DNA of 54,663 nucleotides from NCBI GenBank assembly GCA_015232465.1, contig JADFZO010000010.1:1-54663 (forward strand), in the 5' to 3' direction. The position numbers and the translations under genes were made by a program. Below, piece after piece: positions 45,488 through 54,529 of the stretch. The notes beneath the pieces were generated by a model. That model made no database searches and was not told the origin of the DNA. It worked only from the letters and a program-made list of their open reading frames with translations. The DNA is from Desulfamplus sp. GTDB taxonomy: Bacteria > Desulfobacterota > Desulfobacteria > Desulfobacterales > Desulfobacteraceae. The number at the start of each line of letters is the position of its first letter. Position 1 is the first letter of the stretch.

Positions 45488-47735
45488 TCAGATTCTTGAT
45501 ACTCTCTATTTTAGCTGCAAATTCACGAGTTACTCTGTCTGCTGACTCTCGCGAATCTATAACATGCGGGGTTAAAAGAAATATAAGTTCAGTTTTTGTG
45601 CTCTCATCTGTTTTACTTTTAAAAAGATAACCTAAAATAGGAACATCTTTTAGAACTGGAACTCCAGCATCACTTTTAGTTACATTGTTTCTCATCAATC
45701 CACCCAAAAGAATTGTCTGCTGATCGCTCACAACAAGTGAGGTCTCAGCTTTTCTGGTTAAGATTGAGTAGTTACCAAGTGCCTCGTCATAGTTGCCCTT
45801 TTCGCTAACCTCTTGCGAAAGCTCCATCTTTACGAGTCCACTTGAGTTGATATGAGGAGTTACAGTAAGGATAATACCAGTCTTTTTATATTGAACAGAG
45901 CTTGTTATGCCTCCATTAATATCAGTTACACTTCCAGTAACTGATGGGACATCTTCACCAACCTCTATCATAGCCTCTTTATTATCAACTGCCATTATGT
46001 TAGGCGATGACAAAATATTGACGCGCGAGTCAGAGCCAAGTGCAGTAACAAGCCCCTTTAGAACATCTTTGGAGTTGTAGATTCCATAAGATACATTTGA
46101 GATTGTTCCAAGAACCTGATCAATTCCCCGTGTAGATTTACTAACATCAAGCCCCCCCTGCCCTTCATATCTGCCAAGGTTGTTGTTTAAAAGCCACTGA
46201 ACTCCATATTGAGTTTTATCATTAAGTGTAACTTCTGCAATTACAACATTAATCAAAACCTGTCGCGGAGTTACATCAAGCTCTTTGAGCACATTTTTGA
46301 TTATCTTGTAATCTCGTTGAGAAGCCTTAAAGATAATGGCGTTATTTGTCTCATCAGGGATAATCTCAACATCACCAGCAAGCTCACCAGAAGCAGTTGC
46401 AACCCTTGAAGTGGGCGTCTTATCTTGCTTTGTATTTTGATCTGCCCTTTGAGTCGGTTTTACAATTTGAGTCTTTTGAGAAGAGTATGAACTTGAGTTT
46501 GCACCATAAAGCTGCCTTAAAATATCAGCAAGCTCAACTGCTGTACCGTTCTCCACAAAATAGACAAAGACTCCAGAACCACTGCTTGCATCATCTCCAA
46601 GATAATCCATAGCTGAAATCCACTTATCAACAAGCTCAAGGATTTCGGGCCACCTTGTTGCAACTAAAATTGCATTTATGCTATCAATGCTCAAAATCTC
46701 ATATCCACCTTTTACAGCACCCGGTCTGTAGTAGAGTCCTGCACTTTTAATAAGTTTGGTGATATTTTGAACAATATCCTTTGCCTCTATCTCTTTAACA
46801 GGAAATATTCTCCACGAAATATCCATAAAATATGGGACATCCATTATTGCAAGGACATTGATAACCTTCTCTACATTCTCCAAAGTATCAGTAACAATAA
46901 CTGAGTTGTTCATCGTATCAATAGAGACTGCTGCTCCTCTTGATGTAAAGGTTTGGATACTCTTTAAAACTGATGAGGCATCTAAATATTTAAGCCTAAC
47001 GAGTCGAGAGACATCTCCAGATGCATCTGGCAGTCCATACTCATAGACATCTTGAGAGGAGAAGCCTGCACTCTCATTTTTTCGCACAATCTTGAACATA
47101 TCGCCAGGACCCTTAGTGATAGAGAGATTGCTTAACTGAAGCACATCATTTAAAAGCTCAATAAACTGATCTTTTGTGTAATTGCCTGAAAAGTGAAAAG
47201 ATAACTTTGTCTTCACTTGCGGATCAATTATGTAGTTTACCTTAAAAAGCTCAAAAAGGGTTGCATCTAAAACCTCAAAGAGATCAGCATTATCAAATGC
47301 AAGCTCTACCTTTACAGTCTCCTCAGATTTTAATATTTTAGAGCCAGAAGAAGAGGGTTTAGCCCGTCTTTCTATCTTTTTAGGCGATTGCAAACCCCTT
47401 GCAGAGTAACGACTACCCTCTTTTAACTCTCCGTGAACAATCCTATTTTTCTCACTTTTTATGGTGCTCTCGTCAATTTGACTATTGTTATTTTTTTCAT
47501 TTTCAGACTCATCAAAAATGGCAAGATTCTTATCTTCAAGATTTGATGTTTTGTAGATATGCTCACCTGATTGATCCACAACTTTGACTGATTTAACCCC
47601 AGACGATGGCTCAGGCTGATTTGTGACTGGTTGTCTCTGTGCTGAATCTTTTAAGTGTTTACCCCCTTGAGCTGCACAGCCCAAAAAGAGCAAAAAAATA
47701 ATAGCCACAAACAAAAACCTTAATCTTACACCCAT
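45471..47735 (-). CDS. gspD: Type II secretion secretin GspD
   Basis: The start at 47735 is preferred over 47789. AGGTGG lies ten bases before this ATG, and the chain then begins with a clean lipoprotein signal (FLFVAIIFLLFLGC), consistent with a pilotin-independent lipidated secretin. After a charged linker come N0 (VELAFDNADLFEVLDATL...), N1/N2 repeats (VRLKYLDASSVLKSI...) and the secretin core (RQVLINVVIAEVTLNDK, ILSSPNIMAVDNKEA, VPVLKDVPILGYLF). It forms the outer-membrane channel of the system encoded by the gsp genes just upstream. Confidence 0.94.
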   Translation of the reverse strand: MGVRLRFLFVAIIFLLFLGCAAQGGKHLKDSAQRQPVTNQPEPSSGVKSVKVVDQSGEHIYKTSNLEDKNLAIFDESENEKNNNSQIDESTIKSEKNRIVHGELKEGSRYSARGLQSPKKIERRAKPSSSGSKILKSEETVKVELAFDNADLFEVLDATLFELFKVNYIIDPQVKTKLSFHFSGNYTKDQFIELLNDVLQLSNLSITKGPGDMFKIVRKNESAGFSSQDVYEYGLPDASGDVSRLVRLKYLDASSVLKSIQTFTSRGAAVSIDTMNNSVIVTDTLENVEKVINVLAIMDVPYFMDISWRIFPVKEIEAKDIVQNITKLIKSAGLYYRPGAVKGGYEILSIDSINAILVATRWPEILELVDKWISAMDYLGDDASSGSGVFVYFVENGTAVELADILRQLYGANSSSYSSQKTQIVKPTQRADQNTKQDKTPTSRVATASGELAGDVEIIPDETNNAIIFKASQRDYKIIKNVLKELDVTPRQVLINVVIAEVTLNDKTQYGVQWLLNNNLGRYEGQGGLDVSKSTRGIDQVLGTISNVSYGIYNSKDVLKGLVTALGSDSRVNILSSPNIMAVDNKEAMIEVGEDVPSVTGSVTDINGGITSSVQYKKTGIILTVTPHINSSGLVKMELSQEVSEKGNYDEALGNYSILTRKAETSLVVSDQQTILLGGLMRNNVTKSDAGVPVLKDVPILGYLFKSKTDESTKTELIFLLTPHVIDSRESADRVTREFAAKIESIKNLIEDKE

Positions 47736-47825
47736 TAAATTAAGACCACCTATTTTATTTAAAAGTAAATTTTTCATTAAATTAACCATTGTTTGTATCT
47801 TTTTTAGTATTAATTGTAATTGCCC

Positions 47826-48377
47826 CTAATCTTTATCAACAAAAAGAGCCTCAAGCCTAAATGTGATGTGCAGATTATTTGCCCTACTTCTACTGTAGTT
47901 TATATTCATCTGCCCTACCCTTACAAGCTGTTTTAACTCTTCAAAATACTGCAAAAGAGATGCAAGCCCCTCATGGTTTGTGGTTACTGTAAACTCTAAA
48001 ACCCCAATATCATAATCAAGCCACCTTCCAGGGCTTAATACCTGATACTTTTGCAAAGGGATACCATTTTTATCCATAAAACCCTGCATTTTTTGCTGAA
48101 TCACTGCATTTATCTCCTCAAGATTTTTACCCTGAATCATAAGTTTTGCTAAATCTTGAACCTCTGCATCTTGAATCATATTTTCAGCGTGAATCTTATC
48201 AAGCTCTTGAATCTGCTTTTTTACCCTCGATTTTTTCTCAATTTTAATGGCATAATCATCTTGAGCTTCAGAGATAGAATCTTTTAAAGGGGCATAAAAA
48301 TAGACCCACCAAACTAAAATAGTGAGTATTGTAAGCACAGCCCCCATAATCCACTGACGGTCTCTTTTTTTGACCAC
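47826..48377 (-). CDS. gspM: Type II secretion protein GspM / PilO-like
   Basis: The 183-residue protein has one N-terminal membrane span (VLTILTILVWWVYFYAPL), a coiled-coil segment and a ferredoxin-like C-terminal fold (VLEFTVTTNHEGLASLLQYFEEL), the architecture of GspM and PilO. The start overlaps the GspL stop by one base. It assembles with GspL in the inner-membrane platform. Confidence 0.82.
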   Translation of the reverse strand: MVKKRDRQWIMGAVLTILTILVWWVYFYAPLKDSISEAQDDYAIKIEKKSRVKKQIQELDKIHAENMIQDAEVQDLAKLMIQGKNLEEINAVIQQKMQGFMDKNGIPLQKYQVLSPGRWLDYDIGVLEFTVTTNHEGLASLLQYFEELKQLVRVGQMNINYSRSRANNLHITFRLEALFVDKD

Positions 48378-49765
48378 TAAAGCCCCCTCATATTTTCCAT
48401 ATTCTCCATATTTTTCTCTGCTGATTCTGCTCCGCTCTTATCAGCCTCTTCTGATTTTAGCTCAATTACAAGCGTAAAATTTTCATCGCCATTTGGTCGT
48501 CTATTTACAGAACCTCGTAACATAACATTGCTAAAGAGATTAGATGAGCGAAGAAGCTCAACTGTCTTTAGAGCATCAATTCCTGTGCCTCTTAATGTTA
48601 TTGTGTTGTTATTAAAGGTGAAATTTGCAAACCATGTCCCATCAGGTACAAGGGCTGCAATCTCGTTTATTAGCGTGTAGAGCTGCGGGCGTGTCTGCAT
48701 AAACGACTTTACATCACTCTTAAAACGAGAGGCTTTTTTTAGGGTATCAATCTTGTTTTGCAAAGGCTCAAGCTCACCCTCAAGAGCTTTAATCTGACTT
48801 GATATTTCACTTAACTGAGATTGTGCCTCAAGACTTTTAATGTTAATGCTATCTGTAATAAAATATAATATAACTATTAAAAGAGCTAAAAAGGGTAGGA
48901 TATAACGAAAAGGGTTGAAAATATTGATCTTTACAGGCTCTTCATCTAACGATATTTGCTGAATTTTGGTTATAAATGGGGCGACTGCTGCTGAGGCGTA
49001 GTTGGTTTTAAGTGGCGGAAGATTTGTTGTGTGTCTATTTTTTTTGCCTTTTTTAAGGGCAATTAGATCAGAGTTAAGATCAATTATCGTGTTTGTAAAT
49101 TGAGGAAACCTATTTTGTGCAGAGGTTAGAACCATCTCTTTTTCATCATCAGCATCAACAGGAGATGCAACAGAGAAGATAAGTGTGCGACCAGACCTTG
49201 CAAAAATCTCTAAAGTATCACCTTGAACCAGCGAAAATAGCGAGCCATTAGTCGAATTATCGTAATCTAAAAGTGCACAAATACCATAACTTATTGGAAA
49301 TATTGCCTTTAATGATGCTAAATGACCAGTCTCTGAAAATATTTTACGATATTTTTCTATCTCATCTTTAGCAGCATAGACAAGAAGGGCATTAAATGAA
49401 CCTCCATTTTTTTCAGAGATAATCACATCATAGTAGGTGGAGTCAGGGGCAAGGTGGGAGTAGATAGCAAGGCTATTTTTAATAGACATAATTGCATCTT
49501 CAACAGGCATAGCTGGAAGGGTAATCTCCCGAATAAAGACCTCTGAGCGAGAAAGTGCAAGAAATATTGAGCGAGAACTATCAACAGGCAGCTCAAGTAA
49601 AAATGCTCTAAGAAGCTGGTAGCTGCTGCTGCCATGTTTTATATCATAGGGGTTATTGCCACCTCCTAAAGATTTTAGTGTGTAGCCTGAAAATCTATTT
49701 ACCATAGATAGATAATGAAGCGACTCTCTATCTAAATATATCCCTAATATTTTCTTTTTTATCAA
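48377..49765 (-). CDS. gspL: Type II secretion protein GspL (PilM/PilN-like)
   Basis: The 462-residue protein has an actin-like cytoplasmic half (1-245, PilM-type), a membrane span (about 288-305) and a PilN-like periplasmic domain with coiled coil (306-440). This is the GspL layout, which links the GspE ATPase to the inner-membrane complex. GspE is not in the window. Translation begins at TTG. The C-terminus carries a short NMENME repeat. Confidence 0.85.
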   Translation of the reverse strand: MIKKKILGIYLDRESLHYLSMVNRFSGYTLKSLGGGNNPYDIKHGSSSYQLLRAFLLELPVDSSRSIFLALSRSEVFIREITLPAMPVEDAIMSIKNSLAIYSHLAPDSTYYDVIISEKNGGSFNALLVYAAKDEIEKYRKIFSETGHLASLKAIFPISYGICALLDYDNSTNGSLFSLVQGDTLEIFARSGRTLIFSVASPVDADDEKEMVLTSAQNRFPQFTNTIIDLNSDLIALKKGKKNRHTTNLPPLKTNYASAAVAPFITKIQQISLDEEPVKINIFNPFRYILPFLALLIVILYFITDSINIKSLEAQSQLSEISSQIKALEGELEPLQNKIDTLKKASRFKSDVKSFMQTRPQLYTLINEIAALVPDGTWFANFTFNNNTITLRGTGIDALKTVELLRSSNLFSNVMLRGSVNRRPNGDENFTLVIELKSEEADKSGAESAEKNMENMENMRGL

Positions 49766-49793
49766 CTTTTATCCTTATTCAACTAATAAGATA

Positions 49794-50804
49794 TCATATT
49801 ATCTCTACAACCATAACTCTACTAAGCTGCTCAACAAGTTTAAATGAGCCACCCTCTTTTTTAAGCCAAAATATCTCATTATACCATCTATTATCCTCTT
49901 CTGGAAATAGCATAGAGACTCTAACGTGATCTTTAGAATAGACTGTAAAACGCTCTAACATGGTCTGTATCTCTAACTGCTCGTCATCAGACGATCCGCT
50001 CTCTTTGTTTAGCCTGTTTAGCTGATAACTCTCTTTTAACTCATAATATATGGGTAGCTCTAAAATATATTGGTAGGGGCTACCCCAAAATAGCTCAAGA
50101 TTAAAATCCTTTACCATAAAAATCTCTGTCATGCTTTTAAGTGGTCCATTAGCAGGCTCAGAGGGTGGAGAGAGGCTATTATAGTAGTCAGCCTCTGCAC
50201 CATTTAATCTGACTAAATCATCAGGATCAATCCAGTCAAGCAGGGCATCAGCAAACGCATCAGCATCTTTTTGAAGCTCTCTATCAATTGATCTATCAAT
50301 TAATCTATCATCTGCTCCATCATCAGCACTCTCACCATAAATATTTTGCAAAATTACCCTTATATTTTGCTCTTGACTTAGAGTCAATTGGATTCTTGAA
50401 GATTCACTCTCAACTTTTACCCACACCTCAACTCCAGCAGGTCGTAATTTTACCCATGGCACAGCCATGCCCTGTATGTAGCTCTGAGCATTATCTGTGC
50501 CAACTCCAGCCTTATTTGATAATTTTTTACCAACTCTGTTTCTGCCCATAGTTGAGTCAAAATTCTCCTGCTCAGATATTGCTTTAACCAAATCATACTG
50601 TGCTGAGGCAAGTAACTCAAAAACAGAAAAGGCTGCTGACTCTCTTTTAAAAAATTGAGTTGTATTTAGAGCAAGTGCTCCTTTTTGTCTGTTATGGGCT
50701 ATATATTCACCAGAAAGAAAGCTGATAATAACTAAAATCCACAAAACAAGAACTAAAACACTGCCACAACTACCATTGATTTTAATATCTTTATTGGAGA
50801 TCAA
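49794..50804 (-). CDS. gspK: Minor pseudopilin GspK
   Basis: The 336-residue protein has a prepilin-like N-terminus with a hydrophobic helix (SVLVLVLWILVIISF) and the GspK core (ALLDWIDPDDLVRLNGAEADYY; FADALLDW is typical). GspK caps the pseudopilus tip with GspI and GspJ. Its TTG start overlaps the gspJ stop (TTGA at 50801-50804). A low-complexity DDGADDRLIDRSID insertion lies near residue 155. Confidence 0.88.
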   Translation of the reverse strand: MISNKDIKINGSCGSVLVLVLWILVIISFLSGEYIAHNRQKGALALNTTQFFKRESAAFSVFELLASAQYDLVKAISEQENFDSTMGRNRVGKKLSNKAGVGTDNAQSYIQGMAVPWVKLRPAGVEVWVKVESESSRIQLTLSQEQNIRVILQNIYGESADDGADDRLIDRSIDRELQKDADAFADALLDWIDPDDLVRLNGAEADYYNSLSPPSEPANGPLKSMTEIFMVKDFNLELFWGSPYQYILELPIYYELKESYQLNRLNKESGSSDDEQLEIQTMLERFTVYSKDHVRVSMLFPEEDNRWYNEIFWLKKEGGSFKLVEQLSRVMVVEII

Positions 50805-51625
50805 ATTACACCCCCAACTTTAAAGAGCCAGACAGACGGCTCTCCACCTTTTCGCTTTGTTTGAGCAAATAGAAGTCTGATATAGGCTGGCGGCTTTAGA
50901 GAATCTTCAGCCCATGATTTTTTTAAAGATGAACTGTCACTAAAACCTTTTGTCGATCTTTTTGATGCAGAAGAGTTAAATAGAGTTACATCTTCTCCAT
51001 CAATAAATGAGAGCGAGAATTGTTCAACATCTCTGATTGTTGAGAGAGGCACATTATCGTTAGCAGAGCCTCTTTTTGATATTCTCTTTGATCTTTTAGA
51101 GCCTTGATTTGTAATATCTGATATATCCTCAACCCCTCTTATGACCTTTTGATAGATAGTAAGCTCTTTTGCAGACTCATCATAAATATAATTGACATGT
51201 GTAAGCCCATGATATGGGCTACCTTGCGGAGAGTATAGGGTATAAAAAGAGATGCTTTTCTCATCTGCAATAAATTTAAGCTCAGTAACTGACTCTATTT
51301 GTGGTATCATATTGGTTTCAGATAGCAATGGTTTAGATACAATAGAGGTTCTTGACTCTAAATTGTCAGCCACAAGAGTCTCGCTCTCTCCAAACGGTGC
51401 ACTGATAGCAATGTATCTAAGCTGCCGCTCAAGCATATTGGAAAGCACAACCTCAATTTGAACTTTATCACCCTCATTAACCCCACGCTCCCAAGCCTCA
51501 AGATTTATCTTGAGTGCAAAAGAGGCTATAAGAGTTATCATTGAGACAAGCACCATAGAGACAACCACCTCTATTAAGGTAAATCCTGAGCCATATCTAT
51601 TTTTTTCGCTCATCTCTTTTATCAT
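50801..51625 (-). CDS. gspJ: Minor pseudopilin GspJ
   Basis: A type IV prepilin signal is present (G then FTLIEVVVSMVLVSMITLIASF), followed by a soluble beta domain. The start is uncertain. Three in-frame ATGs (51670, 51625, 51613) all overlap gspI, and none has a strong ribosome-binding site. The later two give leader lengths (10-14 residues) usual for prepilins. It forms the pseudopilus tip complex with GspI and GspK. Confidence 0.87.
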   Translation of the reverse strand: MIKEMSEKNRYGSGFTLIEVVVSMVLVSMITLIASFALKINLEAWERGVNEGDKVQIEVVLSNMLERQLRYIAISAPFGESETLVADNLESRTSIVSKPLLSETNMIPQIESVTELKFIADEKSISFYTLYSPQGSPYHGLTHVNYIYDESAKELTIYQKVIRGVEDISDITNQGSKRSKRISKRGSANDNVPLSTIRDVEQFSLSFIDGEDVTLFNSSASKRSTKGFSDSSSLKKSWAEDSLKPPAYIRLLFAQTKRKGGEPSVWLFKVGGVI

Positions 51626-52115
51626 CTTTTTTAATAGGTGTTGTAGTTGTATAGGTTGGAGTTGAGCCATCTACCCTTTTCCATCGAGAGATGCAATACT
51701 CTTTTTCAGATTTATCAGGAGCAGTTACGCAAAGAGTTATCTCCACAACCCCTTGAACCTCTATCTCTTGACCAACAATCTTCTTCTTATTATTAACTCC
51801 TCTTTTGCCGCTATCAACAGTATTTTCCCATAAAAGATCAGCACTATCAATAATAAGTGGTTGAGTCTGAGCTTTACAAATCCAGCCCTCTTCATCTTCA
51901 AGAGCTTTTTGAAAATTTTGACTCTCAACAATCTGCTTCATCAATTCAGGATTGTTCAAGATATTTTTCAGCATTCTGATTGAGTCCATTGCATAGTCAG
52001 CTCGACCAGATAGCCCCTTTGCAGTGGATAAAGCTCCAGTTACTGATGTAATTGCAATACTTAAAATGATGAGTGCTACCATCACCTCAAAAAGTGTGTA
52101 TCCAGTTTTTTTCAT
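51597..52115 (-). CDS. gspI: Minor pseudopilin GspI
   Basis: The 172-residue protein has a minimal prepilin leader (MKKTG before YTLFEVMVALIILSIAI) and a conserved ITSVTGALSTAKG segment. The C-terminus is Lys/Asp-rich and overlaps gspJ. The start lies in a 17-base tandem repeat, so a second identical ATG context 17 bases upstream opens only a six-codon frame. Confidence 0.87.
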   Translation of the reverse strand: MKKTGYTLFEVMVALIILSIAITSVTGALSTAKGLSGRADYAMDSIRMLKNILNNPELMKQIVESQNFQKALEDEEGWICKAQTQPLIIDSADLLWENTVDSGKRGVNNKKKIVGQEIEVQGVVEITLCVTAPDKSEKEYCISRWKRVDGSTPTYTTTTPIKKDDKRDERKK

Positions 52116-52140
52116 AATTCTTTTTTTTTCATAATTCTTT
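52107..52140 (-). repeat. 17-base tandem duplication at the gspI translation start
   Basis: Two copies of a 17-base unit (AAAGAATTATGAAAAAA on the minus strand) lie head to tail between the propeller gene stop and gspI. Both contain an ATG. Only the second leads into gspI; the first is closed after six codons. Confidence 0.85.
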
Positions 52141-54529
52141 ATCTCACCTCAAACGATACTGAGCCTAAAAGCCACTTTTGGGCAGGTAAGTTGTTAAGAA
52201 GAGCTACTGGATCAGAGCCAGAAGGGGTCAAAAGGTTATAAACCCAATATTTACCAACAGGCAGATCAAAAAATATAGGCATATTCAAAACAGCTACACT
52301 ACTTCCGTCCATAAGAGGAGAAGCACTCCAAGAAACAAACATTTCATTTGAGATTTGATTTGTTGATGTGAAAAAGATAACTTTGCTGTTTGGCATCACC
52401 ATTGCTGTATATTGATCGTAATTACCACTGCCTTGATTTTGGCTATTTTGAACATAAATAGAGATAGTGTCCCATAGATTGTAAATTTGCTGATCAGAGT
52501 AGATTGCTGTCAGAGCATCAAGATTATTAGGTTCAGGCGTATCTGGTTCATCAGAGACTTTTCGCCCCCAAACCCCGTTTACACCAAAAATTGATGATAA
52601 TCCATATCCATCTAAATCATCAGTTATCCCATCTCCATTATCATCTAACAGAGGTGATGGCGACTGGCTACCCATACCAGAATAGAATTCGCTCATAACA
52701 GATGGAGTGTAATCAAATGCCTTTGCAAGAGTATTGCCCTCAATGTTCATGCAAAAAGCCTCACTAAAAGATTCAGTAGAGCTTCTTTTATAGTACGATT
52801 CCTGCGACTCTCCTGCGTTGTTAAAACCTGAACTTGTTATAATAACTCGATCTTTTTTTGAAAGTGGTGCAACAAAATCTCCAGAGTAATCAGACTCTAA
52901 AATAACAACAACCTTGTTATTTGTGTATGATTGATATTCATCAATTAATATATCAAGCTCTTGTGCTGTAAGAGTCTGTGCATCTGTAGCTGAAACTGTT
53001 GGTGCAGATGAGTTCAACTCAAACTCCACGCCATCTATTCCATTTTTTGCCCTTGCTATCATATAGATAAAAAATGGTTGAGTTAGCCTCCCTTTTGATT
53101 TTGCCCAATCAAACGCTTTTTTAAGATCATCTTTATTTAAAGGACGCTCTTGAAAACCACTGCCAAGCTGGCTAAGGGTTACAGGAGCATCAACAATTTT
53201 ATCTCCGCACCCATCTGCATTAAAATCAAGTCGTGATACTGGAGATAGGCAATATATTTCAGAGTGGTGGTAACCTCTATCGTGAAAAGCCCTATAAACA
53301 ACTCGGCTGGTTATCTTTTCTGTTGTCTCCCAATGGGTATTTGTTGGAGCACTGCTGCCTCCAGCAACAATCAGAGCTGCGATTGTCCCTTGAAGAATTT
53401 CCTCTTTAGTTGCCTCATCTTCAATTGAGTTTACTATCTCGCTCTTTTTGCCAAAATAGAGGTGTGCAACTCCTGAAGTATGGCTTCCTATCCAAACTCC
53501 ATTATTGCTATCAAGTGCTATAGTTTGAACCCTGTTATCAGGAAGATTTAAGTTTTCTCGGTCTATCTTCTGCCAAATAGTTTTGCTTTGGCTATCTCTA
53601 TAAATATTAACAACGCCTCCAGAGGATTCACCATTCATAGATACCCATACACCGCCCATTCCATCGTCAATTATGCCACTAATATAATTATCAGGCAGCT
53701 CTGATGTTGTATAATCAAATAGCTCCCAATTTGAGCTATCATCTATATCATCTTTAGAAGAGATTGCATCTATCTTTAAATATGCAAGACCTCCCCCAAA
53801 TGTTCCGATCCATAATCCACCAGTCTGTTTGTCGAGCAGTAAGGCTCCAATTTTATCTGATGGCAGAGGCGAGTTCTCTTTGTTGATAATAAGCGATTTA
53901 CCATTGGCATCAAGGCGAATCAAACCACCACTATTTGTCCCAATCCACACCCCTCCACCCTTTTCTGGTGCAAGAGCACGAATATCATCATCTGATAAAT
54001 CTCCATTTCCAACATTAAATATCTCCCATGAGCCATCTGCTCCATAGTGTGCAACCCCGCCCATCATAGTTCCAACCCACAAGCCACCATTCCCATCATT
54101 TAAAAGAGTATTGATATAATCATCTGGAATCTCACTGTTTTGAGTGTTAAACTCCTTCCACTTGCCATCTGCCCCAAAATGAAAAAGTCCGCTGCCGTAT
54201 GTCCCTATCCAAACTCCACCAACATCATCACTTAAAAGAGATAAAATAGTGCAATCATCAGTAATTGGAGAGTTTTGGCTGTTAAAGAGTCTCCAGACTG
54301 GAGCAGAGTCAGCTTTATCAACCTCTAAATATGCAAGAGCATTTTGCTCTGTGCCAACCCATAATCTGCCTTTGTTGTCTGTAACCATAGCCCTTATGTT
54401 ATTATTTGGCATATCTGTTATCTCTTTATTAAGCTCTGTTAAAATACCCTTAGAATCTAAAGTAAATACTCCACCACCTTGTGTGCCAATCCAAAGGGTC
54501 TCATTATTACCTAGTGGTGCTAGTTTCAA
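52139..54529 (-). CDS. Two-component-regulator-type beta-propeller protein with degenerate caspase-like (C13) domain
   Basis: The 796-residue frame begins with eight propeller repeats of the (L/V)W(I/V)GT..GG(L/V) type across residues 1-370. A caspase-hemoglobinase-like domain follows at about 380-640 (AALIVAGGSSAPTN..., LTAQELDILIDEYQ, KVVVILESDYSGDFV, RVIITSSGFNN), then a beta-rich tail. The usual catalytic His (DHG) is replaced in MIARAKNG and the usual Cys (ACxSG) by Asp in ESDYSG, so peptidase activity is probably lost. The start is a TTG with the first repeat right at the N-terminus and no signal peptide. An in-frame stop lies 12 codons upstream, so the gene may be 5'-truncated. Confidence 0.8.
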   Translation of the reverse strand: MKLAPLGNNETLWIGTQGGGVFTLDSKGILTELNKEITDMPNNNIRAMVTDNKGRLWVGTEQNALAYLEVDKADSAPVWRLFNSQNSPITDDCTILSLLSDDVGGVWIGTYGSGLFHFGADGKWKEFNTQNSEIPDDYINTLLNDGNGGLWVGTMMGGVAHYGADGSWEIFNVGNGDLSDDDIRALAPEKGGGVWIGTNSGGLIRLDANGKSLIINKENSPLPSDKIGALLLDKQTGGLWIGTFGGGLAYLKIDAISSKDDIDDSSNWELFDYTTSELPDNYISGIIDDGMGGVWVSMNGESSGGVVNIYRDSQSKTIWQKIDRENLNLPDNRVQTIALDSNNGVWIGSHTSGVAHLYFGKKSEIVNSIEDEATKEEILQGTIAALIVAGGSSAPTNTHWETTEKITSRVVYRAFHDRGYHHSEIYCLSPVSRLDFNADGCGDKIVDAPVTLSQLGSGFQERPLNKDDLKKAFDWAKSKGRLTQPFFIYMIARAKNGIDGVEFELNSSAPTVSATDAQTLTAQELDILIDEYQSYTNNKVVVILESDYSGDFVAPLSKKDRVIITSSGFNNAGESQESYYKRSSTESFSEAFCMNIEGNTLAKAFDYTPSVMSEFYSGMGSQSPSPLLDDNGDGITDDLDGYGLSSIFGVNGVWGRKVSDEPDTPEPNNLDALTAIYSDQQIYNLWDTISIYVQNSQNQGSGNYDQYTAMVMPNSKVIFFTSTNQISNEMFVSWSASPLMDGSSVAVLNMPIFFDLPVGKYWVYNLLTPSGSDPVALLNNLPAQKWLLGSVSFEVR

